A stretch of DNA of 64,000 bases, from contig JACATO010000058.1 of assembly GCA_018389105.1 (NCBI GenBank), positions 186,001-250,000 of the forward strand, written 5' to 3'. The position numbers and the translations under genes are program-made. Below, in pieces: positions 51,269-61,343 of the stretch (positions are counted from its first letter, which is position 1; each line of letters opens with the position of its first letter). This DNA is from Nautilus pompilius. Lineage: Eukaryota; Mollusca; Cephalopoda; Nautilida; Nautilidae. Under the pieces are notes generated by a model. The model was not told the origin of the DNA, did no database searches, and saw nothing but the letters and a program-made list of their open reading frames with translations.

Positions 51269-54200
51269 GTAAGGATAATTTCTTTGTGTGATGTTACTTT
51301 TTTGATGTCTTATTCAAAAAAGGAAGAAGTTGGCATTTATACTAATGAATAAAATTGTATTACTTCAAAAACAGATCAGTGGATTTTCAGTGAAGTAAAA
51401 ATAGATTACAATTAACTCTTATTTTATGCATGCTAATTGATTGGTTTTTCTATAAACATTTTTTTTGTTGCTATTCTGTTAATTAAAAACAGACAGACTA
51501 ATATTCTAAAACTTTGCTGCTGTATTTGTTTGTGTCAGAAACGTAGTTTTTTGTTAATGACAGAGCTAGTTCATTTAACTGGGTGAACTCTTAGAAGACT
51601 TGTTTTCTATGGCAGTGGGAAGTTAAACCATAGTAATTTTTTAACATCTATACTTCAGAAGGAAATTAAAAAAAAAAATTTGTCTAATATATTAGCTAAA
51701 ATGTCATTGATAAGGACTCTGGGAAAGTTTCATTCCTTTTTGTCAATAGGTTTTAGAAGGTAGGTTTATCTGGGGTAATCAGGACTTTAAAAAATGCAAA
51801 AAGGAGAAGGCCATGAGTTTTTCTGTTGTCATTCTACAAATAACTATTCTGGCTGTACAAGATCCTTTCAAAAGACAATTGATTTTTAAAAAAAATATAA
51901 ATAAGCAATATCAGTGTTATTTCTCATTTAGAAATAAAACATTGAAATACATTTGATATTATGAATGTCATTCAGATTGAAAGAAAAGTTAAGCCACAGA
52001 AACTTATTCAGTTGATTTTTAAATTTTTTAAAGTATATTTAGGCTCATCAAATTGATTATCTTTCCATTGTCAAATTACAATGGAAGTGACCTGTTCTGG
52101 GTTTAGCTACTTTCAAGTTTTTTGTATTGTTTGGTCTCTCTCTGGAAAAGAACTTAATGTCTTTAATGAGGTATATTTTTGGATGAAATACCCCCCCTTT
52201 TTTTTTTTCAAGTTGCAGAGTTAGTGTGTTGATAAATATAACAATCCCTTCCTTTAATTTTTTATATAACAGCAAAGTTTGATCTCAAAAGTCTTCAGTG
52301 AGGATGGAATTAGTTAATGTTAATACCAGCGTCTTATAATGAATAGCACATTCTTTATCAGTAACATAATTCTCATTGTGCTGATCATGCATCGTGAAGG
52401 AAAATAGTAATGAATATTATTTTTTTAAAGGGTGTTGATGCAAAGACTATTAAAAAGAAACACAACAAGTCTCAGTTTAAAGATGTGAAGGCGGCCGATT
52501 CACTGTGCAAAGATGTTTCTAGCACTTCAAAAGAAGTCTGCACATCCTCTGTAGCAGTCCAATACCAGCAGCACACAAGTAATGAGGTAATCAGATGGAT
52601 TTATGAAGATAGTTTTGTAAATTTCTTACTGAAAAGAAAAAATCTACAAAATGAACAAGCATTTAATGAGGCACTTTACAGTTATGTAATTTCAGGATTT
52701 TTTTCCCTAGAAATGCTTGTAAAATACAGGTTGAGAATCCCTTATCTGAAATTATAGGGGCCAAATGTGTTTTGGATTTTGGAATATAGATATACTGGCA
52801 TAATTTGGTAGCTATCCCACTGGGGAGTGGGGACTGGGCAAAAGTTCATTTACAACATTATAACTGCATATGGATACATGTACCTACAGGTGCTATGCAG
52901 ACCTTTTCGACATTTTCAAAGTATATTCACACCAACAAGAAAGTACAGAAATTACGGCGAGTAATGCGCGTAAGTCAAGTGTGTTGGGACCCATGCGTTG
53001 TCTGGGAACCTTTTGGAATTTCCCTCTGAAGGTGCTCCAAAATTATTTTGGTTTTCAGAATTTTGGATAAGGAATTCTTGATGTATATCTATATTTGTGC
53101 CTATACAGTTCATCACCAAATGTTGTCTTAGGTTGGAAGTTCAGCAGACAACCTTGAATTTTTTAATCATTAATTTTCTTTCTGATCAAGTAAATAGAAC
53201 TGCATGTTTTGTCATTCTGTTTATCTCTTTAATCAACCAAGTTGTACACATTTCTTTATTGTAGTTTTTATTTCCTATGACCAAAAGGATTTTCATAATA
53301 ATTTTGTGTTGTAACCATTGCCACTTCAGCTCGAATTTTATTTATAAACAAAATTAATAAAATGAAAGACATTAAAAAAAGAAAAAACCCAAATCTGTAT
53401 AGCAATAGAATCACCGAAAGAAATTTGCTTATATGGAGAGTGCAGCTTACTGTATGTGAATACTACATTGAGTTACCTTCCAGGTAGTTTCTTTTTGAAG
53501 TATTCTTTTTTGTTGTTGTGTTCCTTTGTGACTGACTTTAATAATTGTTTATCCAAATATGGAATTTTAGAAAAGTAATATAACTGCAGCATACTTATTG
53601 TCAGTCATGTGTAGAGGCTATATTACCAGTGTACAGAGTTAAAAATGATACATGTTTGTTTTCTTGTCTGTTTAAGGACATCTCTACGCTTTTTCTCACT
53701 AGATATGTAAATTTGTTGGAAAAAACAAAGTTGTACACTTTACCCATTTGGTAAGGTTTGTTTTAAATATGATGGAATGTATAAAGAAATTAAAGCTGGC
53801 ATCAAGAGTGATGATGCAATGCTCCAGTGCCCTTAACATTAAAGGGCCCTCCACTGACATCTTTTTTCACATTTAAATTTGTTTGTAAACAAACTGTCAT
53901 GGCTGCATATTGGAGCTTGATCATTGTATCATATGGCATTGACTAAGCTAATTCTTTTGATGCTAGTCTATATATCTTCTTCCATTCAACAAATAAGCCC
54001 TTGCATATAGCTCTGACTTGACTATTACACTTTTTGTTACTGGCTGGAGAGTTAAGTTGTAGTAAATTTAAAATGTTGGTCATCTGTGTTGTAAAATATG
54101 CCACTGAATCAACCTCTGTGATGTCATAAGTCAGTTTGCCAGCTTGTCAATGAGGAAATTACACTTCATAATAAAAGCACGTTGGTTTTTGTATAAATCT

Positions 54201-57200
54201 TTGAATTTCTAACCCCTTATAAATACTGATGAATTTCAATTATTTTGTTTCTGTGGGGCTCTCTATTTCATCTCTGTACCAGACCCCAAAAATTTTTGGT
54301 TTTGGGACATGAGTTGACCATACAGACTTTTGAAAAGTAGTATAATGGCTTTTGACAAAGTGAGCTTTATTCAAATTTAAGTTTTAATCTGTATTGAAAA
54401 AATAAAAAGACTTGTAATTGTTTTAGATTAGTATCCTAAATGTTCAGTATATGCTAGAACTCAGCAGGGATAAACTGATAAATCTTTACTTGTATTTGTG
54501 GTGGCAGCAGCCTCCTGGATAATTTTATTTCTGTTAGCTTCCAATATCATTTGTTTTAAAGTTTTCTTACAGTACATTTTGGTACTAATATTATAAAAGT
54601 AATTTATGACATTTGCATCCTTGTGAAAGAAAAAGTCTTAGGTTTTAAAAATATCATTGATGAATGCATTAATTATGTAATTAATCTTGGTTGTAGTAGT
54701 TGCAGTGGAAAAGTGCTGAGTGAATTAAAATATGGCATGTGAAACAAAAAAATCAGACATGAGAAAATACACGTGGACAGAGTTGTGTGTTTTAGACTGC
54801 GTTGTCTAGTAGCTTTGGTAGAGATGGACAAAAACCAGTATTCTGTGCATCAGTATTTAAGTTTTTGTGTTTTGTCATCTTTAAATTCTTTGAGATTTTC
54901 TAATTATATTGTACTATAAATTTTCTACTAAATGGTGAGCAACCAAAACTATTGATGTTGAAGAGTTTTATTGTAATTTCTAAAAAAAACAAGATTAATT
55001 TTGGAATTCTGAATTTATATTCAACTTATGTCATAATAAAAGTAATCATAATAAAATTATGACATAAGTTTTATAGTCATAATTACTACATAATTGGTAA
55101 ATGTATCAGGATATATTATTTTAGATTTTTTTTATTTTAGCTTCTCTTAGTGGGATGAAAATTAAATTGCATTTCAACCTAAATTAGGTATGGCTTTGGT
55201 CATCTACTCTGGGTGGTAGCACATCATAGCATTTAGTTTTAAAAGAGAGAAATCTAACCAGAGAGGTGGTAAATAAAAAATGTTGTTTCATTCATCCTAG
55301 GTGTAAACATTTTTGAACTTTTAGAACCACATATAAATTTAATTTTTATTTTGTCTGTTTAATGGGACACTCAGGTAGATTATATATTAGTTTAATATCT
55401 TAAAAAATGTTTGTATATATGTTTGTGCTGCAGGTTTTCTGTTTGTTGAAATGTCAGTTTATAGTGAAAAAAATATTTACTTAAAATATTTCATTGAAAT
55501 GTTCTTTTTTTAAAAATTATTTTAGGATATTTAAACATTAGGATTTGTCTATGCAATTAATGCTTTAATTTTATAAGTTTGACTTTAAAGTATTTTCTTA
55601 TTTGTTTAGGCAACTGGAATAATGAACAGCAAGGTGAACGTCATTCCTGTTACTAACAACATCCAAAGATGCAGTAAGCAGTCAGTGAGTTTTCTGCAGC
55701 AGGATACAATGAAGAATGCTGTGAATGAAAAGCTAGGTTTGTTATTTACTATTTTCGTTTTACCAAAACCCAAGAGAATATTTTTAAAAATATAACTTTC
55801 AAAGATTGTGATGCAAGAATGAAAGAGATTATATTTTAGAAAGTTGTTATTGATTTTTATAGAGAAACCAGAAGTAATGTTTATGTATTTTCAAATATGA
55901 ACAAAATAAAGTCAGAAGTAAATATAAGGTAGATTTAATCATTGATTATAAATAATGATTCCAATAAAAACAGCTAAGAACAGTTTTTAGCTTCATCATT
56001 AGATGAATATATTATACAGTTAGCTTAAAATTTGTATGCCCAAGAACCAAGGTTTTATTAACCCTTAAACATTAGCCACCATCACATGATGATTTAACTT
56101 TTTCTGCCTTTGTTTAGTTTCCAAACTAATTTATGGTAATAATAAAGGCCTATAGAGGTCACTACTGTTAGGGCAATTTCCCAGTCTTCAGCACCTCGTT
56201 AATCATCATAGATGATGCGTGTCCCTTGACCTCTCAGGGTGATACCTCACATGGGGTGAAGCATACACCGACCTTGTAGAAAATTTTGAGGTTGTTGGAT
56301 GATCTAAGTGATCGGAAGGAATACTCATCAAGAGATACATCACCCGTTGAAGAATATCAAGTGGGTGCTGATTTGACTGAGACGGAGTGATCACGGATGG
56401 TGGCCAGCATGGGATGTTACCATGGGCTGTGTCTTCCCCACCCACGAGTTTGGCTCTCATATGGTCAGGTGGGGGTGGCTTCATACCAACTTTGGCTGTT
56501 TTGATAGAGGTAAAAAACAAACTGACCTCCAGTCAGCCCTCTTACCACAAGATGAGCAACAATTTCTCCGGGCTTGCTGAATTTTTCATGCAAATCTGTC
56601 ATTTCATTAGGAAAGAAAATTTGTGATTTTTAAAAAAAGTTTTTTTTTTTGTGCCTGCATGGTGGTGGCATTTTTAACCATAGATACTGCAGTTAAATGC
56701 TAATGATGTATTAGTTTGTTTCATAGCAGTTCTTTGTTTTATTGGCATTTAAAATATATATTTCCCAGATTTGAATTATAACATTTTTTCCATACAATCC
56801 ATCAATTAATATTTCTGTCTTTTCCTTTATTTTTGATTGTAATTTTATTTTAAATATCAACAAGTACATGCAGCTTGCTCACATATTTACTAGTTGTTGT
56901 ACATCTCTACATGGGAGGTAACCTGGTGAGGTTGAGAGGCGTACCATTTCTGACTTCAGCAGGGAACGCCTTACTAGTACCCTTCCTTTTTAGATGTGGG
57001 AGGAAACCAGAGAGCTAAAGGAAATTCATAAAATTGCCTGTTGAAGAAGAAGAGAAAGAGCAAAAAAAAACATGGCGGGGAGAGGTATGCCAAACTGGGT
57101 CAGTCTTCTGTTGGAATCAAACTTGGGCCCTCAACTATAGCAGTCCTGTAGTCTGCTGTCGGACCATTACGCTGCTCATATCTAACAATAATATAATGTA

Positions 57201-60200
57201 ATTTGCTGCAGTTTATTCTCTTTAGACAGATGTTTAAAAGGATTCTACGTTGCTGCCATTAAGATTTTATTTTGGCCTAAGGATTTTTTTTTCTCATACA
57301 AGAATTGTGCTGTGTGTGTATGCCCTGTACAATGGAGACATGAATAATAAACAAGATAGTTTATTTGTACTGTTTGTTAAAACCCAGTTTTGAACAGGAG
57401 AACAAAAAGATTTCTTGTAAGTAATTTTACATGAAAAATATACCTGTAGATGATCAAATATCTGATTATATCTTTTACTTAGTTTTAAAAATATACTTGA
57501 AAAGTTTACATAATTTATTTCTACCTGAATCTTTTCTATGTAAGTTACACCATTGTTTTTCTTTCTTTTTGTTTGCAAATAACAATGAAGACATTGGAGA
57601 GCTAGACGATCCAGCAACTGACAAAATGATTTCTGATGAGGAAATGAATGCATATGAAACTGTACCCAAGAAAGATGGAATTGGATGGTTGTCAGACACC
57701 AGCACCTCTGAGAAGTTGTTTTACTGTCCAGTTCTGAATTGTAACTTAAAATTCAGCTCAAAAAGTAAAATCCATGGGCATATGACAGAGTATAATCACA
57801 ATCCATGTAATCCTTTTGAAAATATTGTTGATGCTAAGTTGAGTAACAAAGAAGTGGCCTATCTTTGCCCCGAATGCAGGAAAGAGTATAAGGTCAGTCA
57901 GTCAGCTGTAAGCTGGTTTTTTTTGTTTGTTTTTTTTTTTTAACTTTAATAGAATTAGAAATGTTCTAGGACATAATGATTTAATTAAAATAGTCAATAG
58001 AAAGAATTTTCCTTGTAGTATTTGTATGTAAGTTATTGTTCTCTTTTAAGGTTTAGTTTATTTGACTGAAAAGGCTGAGGGCTTTTTGATTTCCAGCCGG
58101 CTTAGTTTAGCTTATCTCCCATGCTTGCCTTCTTGCTCTTATTCCATTTTAGTTTTCCCAAATTTCTAGTAGGGATTTCTCTGCTGAACTCAGAAGTGTT
58201 AGGCTTCTTGTGGCACAGGATTGGCAATGATCTCCAGCAGACAACTGCAGCACTAAGCTTTCCCAGCAGGATTGTCTCCGATGTAGGGACGTTATTTGTT
58301 GTTGGGACTAGTGTATAGTTAGTTGGGTTATCAGCCCCCTTTTTACTATAAGTGACTATCAACATATTGTAGCCTTAGGATGGAATGACTTCTCAGAAAT
58401 GGTAATTTTTGTTGTTTTTCTTCTTCTATGACTGACAAAAACAGAATTTTTAATTTATTTTCCTTACACTTTTGCTGGTTTGCTTTTTAATTTGGTATTT
58501 TTGAGGTTGATAAATCCTATCACAATGGTCCGCATTCTGAAAATGTTTAAGGATAATGTGTTTGGAACAACAATGGCCTAGAGATTTTCAGAAATTAAAA
58601 AAAGAAAATAAGCAACAATCAACTGTTTATGGTATGAAGAAGGGGAGATACTTTTTAATATAAAAAAAAAAACTAGTCTTTGCTCTAAAAACTTCCAACT
58701 GTTTTTGCCTACAAACGAATTTGTTCTGGTTGTTTTCATTTCAGGACAAAGCTGAATGTAGATCTCACCAGTTACTTGCCAGTCACATGCTTCTGGTCGA
58801 GCCACTCGCGATCTGTGGCTTTTTTTGCCCTGAGTGCTTTCAGTTCTTTATTGATGATCAGCATGGCAGGAACCACATGAACGAGATGAAACATGGAAAA
58901 TGCCCTTTTCATTTGAACTGTAAGTAAAGCTTACTTTTCCAGCTTTGACGATTTGACCTCCTGTTTTAAAATTCTTTTAAATGCCTTGGTGCAGAACTGT
59001 TTGCTGAAGTTTGCCAGAAATAAACCCTTCCCTTTTGCTTCCCTCTTTCACTTTCGTGTACTGTATTTGCAACAGTTTGTTGTTGTTTTTTTTTTAAAAA
59101 ATGTAAATAATACAAAAAATATATTAGGGGATTTATCACCACTGACGTTAAATAAAAGACAAAATAGATTATGGGAAGATGGAGATAGTTTTTTTTTAAA
59201 ATTCTAAATGCTGTGGCAAGGCTAATAAATGCAATGTTTTTATTGTTTGAAAAAATGGCATTTCTGTTTGAAACTATCTGTTATGGAGGGTAAAAATCTA
59301 AGATGGGGGATACCAGGCTGTTTATAAAAAATAAGTTTGATCTGACCTAACTGAAGTAGCACCAATTGAGGTAATTTTACTATCCAGATGCTTACAGTTA
59401 AGCCACCAATATTCAAAAGTATTTGAGGACAGACTTTTATGCTTTATAACCATCTTTGTTATAAAATTATCAATTTTTTTGTTGAGCCTTCTGTCACTCT
59501 GCTCAAGACTACTGGGTGTTACGAGGATTACTTCTGTTAACCATGACAGTTGACAGTGCCGATGGTCCTGAAGTCAGGAGTTAGTTATTCAGTCAGCAGT
59601 TTGGCGAGGAAACTTTGGCTCTATGCTAAGGCCTGATTTTAGAAATGTTGGTTTTTTTTGTCTTGTACAATTTACTTATAGCCATATTTTGTTCTGGATA
59701 ATTTTGTCATTATAGCAAAACTGGTCTCAAGACGAGAACACTACTATTTATTTGAAATGTATTCTTGAGGAGTGCATCACATAACTGGATGGAAATGAGA
59801 GATTAGGTTGTTGCAATCTGTCTAACATGAAGTCCTGTTTACAGAAACATAAAAATAGACCATACCTTTTATGTGCAGTTACTAGACAATGAGGAGGTAG
59901 GTTCTGGACTATAGTGTAAGTAACCCCAAGTGGGGAAAGAATGTGATGCGATCCGCTTGTTATACTACAAACAGTTTGATGAAGCAGAATTTTAAAAAAT
60001 TTAGTTTTCTCAATAACTGATTATTTTATTAAGTCTGTCTTATTTTTATAATTAGTATTCAGTATTATCAAATATGTGCAATATTTGAAAATGCTCATTG
60101 AAATGATTTATTTAATTTAAAATGCATTATTTTTTTTATTTTCAAAATGTTTCTGACTAATTTGGTACAAACACTTAACAGGGGAAGAAGCTGCATCTGG

Positions 60201-60495
60201 TGTTGGTTTTTACCTTTTATGTAAAGTGATCGACTGGCATATTTTTCAGTTATAATGTTCTGTTTTTGCTTGTTAATATTACAGTTGCTATTTGTGTCTT
60301 ACAGTGGAATGTGTAAACAAGGTAGACCTACTTCCAGCACCATCTCTGCTAGTCAACAGCTTCAGGAGTAAGTGCCAATCTGTTGCATTTACAGTAAACT
60401 GTGTAGACTGTCATCAGCAGGTCATCACTGCTGAGGATGCACGTGGCCATTTAGAACAGCAGCATGTTCTGACTTCCATGAGTCAGTCCACTCCA
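51119..60495 (+). CDS. ZNF451-like SUMO ligase / C2H2 zinc-finger protein, 5' part
   Basis: Exons in phase: 51119-51268, 52431-52586, 55610-55736, 57591-57892, 58745-58919 and 60305-60495, the last continuing past the window via donor GTAAGT. They give 367 residues. Near the N-terminus (21-32) is VIVIDDDSDEED, a hydrophobic core plus acidic stretch typical of a SUMO-interacting motif, followed by VVIL (35-38). Four C2H2 fingers follow: Cys190/195-His208/214, Cys237/240-His253/259, Cys273/276-His289/295 and Cys336/339-His352/357. The finger spacing and blocks such as CPVLNC...HMTEYNHNPC and SFRSKCQSVAFTVNCVDC match ZNF451 (ZATT), whose N-terminal SIM pair drives SUMO2/3 chain formation in the nucleus. 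The assignment rests on remembered ZNF451 structure. The ligase activity of this protein is inferred, and the PLRP linker of ZNF451 is not visible here. Confidence 0.8.
52431..52586 (+). CDS. ZNF451-like coding exon 2
   Basis: Fifty-two codons (GVDAKTIKKKHNKSQ to QQHTSNE), Lys/Ser-rich and low in recognised motifs. Its phase fits both neighbours. Donor GTAATC is weaker than the others. Confidence 0.65.
52727..53083. mobile_element. MITE, 357 bp, TA-flanked inverted repeats
   Basis: The left end reads CAGGTTGAGAATCCCTTATC and the right end, reversed, CATCAAGAATTCCTTATC, both next to TA. Inner parts (GTGTTTTGGATTTTGGAATA on the left, a matching CCAAAAT-rich part on the right) extend the symmetry. 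No transposase is encoded. The end sequence suggests mobilisation by a pogo/Tigger or mariner-type enzyme. It lies in the ZNF451-like gene's second intron, about 140 bases from exon 2. Confidence 0.8.
53084..55609 (+). other. ZNF451-like intron 2, distal part
   Basis: AT-rich intron. It contains a perfect 15-base inverted repeat at 55023-55070 (listed separately). Nothing else was recognised. Confidence 0.5.
55023..55070. repeat. Perfect inverted repeat, 15-base arms
   Basis: AACTTATGTCATAAT (55023-55037) is mirrored exactly by ATTATGACATAAGTT (55056-55070) with an 18-base spacer. It would fold as an AT-rich hairpin. It is not preceded by a known gene end, so a transcription role is unlikely. 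Confidence 0.8.
55610..55736 (+). CDS. ZNF451-like coding exon 3
   Basis: Forty-two codons plus one base (ATGIMNSKVNVIPVTNN ...). It has no domain; it is accepted because phase 0 in and 1 out join exons 2 and 4 and the splice sites are good. Confidence 0.6.
56150..56620. repeat. Probable dispersed repeat, GC-shifted
   Basis: The base composition is clearly richer in GC than the intron around it and the borders look abrupt. No protein or RNA family was recognised, and only one copy is present here. Confidence 0.3.
56895..57182 (-). mobile_element. tRNA-derived SINE
   Basis: Read on the minus strand, the head (from about 57180 down) looks like a tRNA. A B-box-like AGTTTGATTCC sits near 57110-57122, close to the GGTTCGANTCC consensus. 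An anticodon-arm-like AGCAG/CTGCT pair lies before it. The body follows toward 56895, with a GTGGGAGGAAACC (plus-strand) block. It lies in the third intron of the ZNF451-like gene. Confidence 0.55.
57591..57892 (+). CDS. ZNF451-like coding exon 4 (finger 1, half of finger 2)
   Basis: Starts DIGELDDPATDKMISDEEMN. It holds finger 1 (YCPVLNC ... HMTEYNH) and the two Cys of finger 2 (YLCPECRKEYK). The intron splits finger 2. Confidence 0.88.
58745..58919 (+). CDS. ZNF451-like coding exon 5 (finger 2 end, finger 3)
   Basis: Contains the His pair of finger 2 (HQLLASH) and finger 3 (FFCPECFQFF ... HMNEMKH). The donor is GTAAGT, phase 1. Confidence 0.88.
60305..60495 (+). CDS. ZNF451-like coding exon 6 (finger 4)
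   Basis: LECVNKVDLLPAPSLL through finger 4 (VNCVDCHQQ ... HLEQQH), ending in phase 0 at GTAAGT. Further exons lie outside the window. Confidence 0.87.
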
Positions 60496-61343
60496 GTAAG
60501 TCATTTTTTACAGAAACTTGTTTGCCTTGTATAATTCAGCTCATTTTATTCCCTGGCTGGTTCAGCATCCTCAATTAATTTAAGGAATGTTTTAGCTGTT
60601 ATAGCCAATAACCCGGACAAAATTCTAACAATTGTGTAATTAAGACTCTCTTACCTGGTGTGGGCTTCAGAGAACAAACTTAGTGTAACTTTAAATCCGA
60701 GCCAGCTCGAGATATTTTAAATAAATGAACTAGGCTTAGATTTTCTGACAACAATCAAATTTTTTTTTTAAGGATTTTTACTTAAAATAAAACAAAAATA
60801 GTTTTAGATTTACATCTTAGTTACAATCTTGGAACAAAGAAGTAAACCAGCCAAGAGAGGTAATCTCAAATTTAACCATTAAGTTATCTACTACTAGACA
60901 GTACATCACTCAAGGATGATTGCTTTCATGCACACTCACTGTGAGCTTTTGGTCTTTGCTGTTATAATTCTAATTCTTCATTGTCAGAGAGTACTTGAAT
61001 GTTGTTCATAAGTCATCTTGTATGTGAACAGATCTTGTTTATCAGTAAAACCTCGTAGATGATTTCAGGTAGAAGTGTTACACTGGAAGAATTGATGAAT
61101 TGTTTACTAACAAAAACAAATAAAAATGTGACAAAGAACTTTTAAAATTGTTTGTAGAGGCACTGGCTTCTTGCATTAAACCTTCCAATACAAGAATAAT
61201 TCTGGCACTTTTAATTGTTAAATGCTCGAAGGGAAGATAAATAGTACAGTACAATACCTTATGAAAATTGGTTTTAATAATTTGCATAGTTGAGATAGCA
61301 TTCGAAACTAGTCAAAGGGAGATAACTTTAAAAATTTGTATTA
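60496..61343 (+). other. ZNF451-like intron after exon 6
   Basis: AT-rich intron, no recognised features. It continues beyond the element at 61344 and past the window end. Confidence 0.5.
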
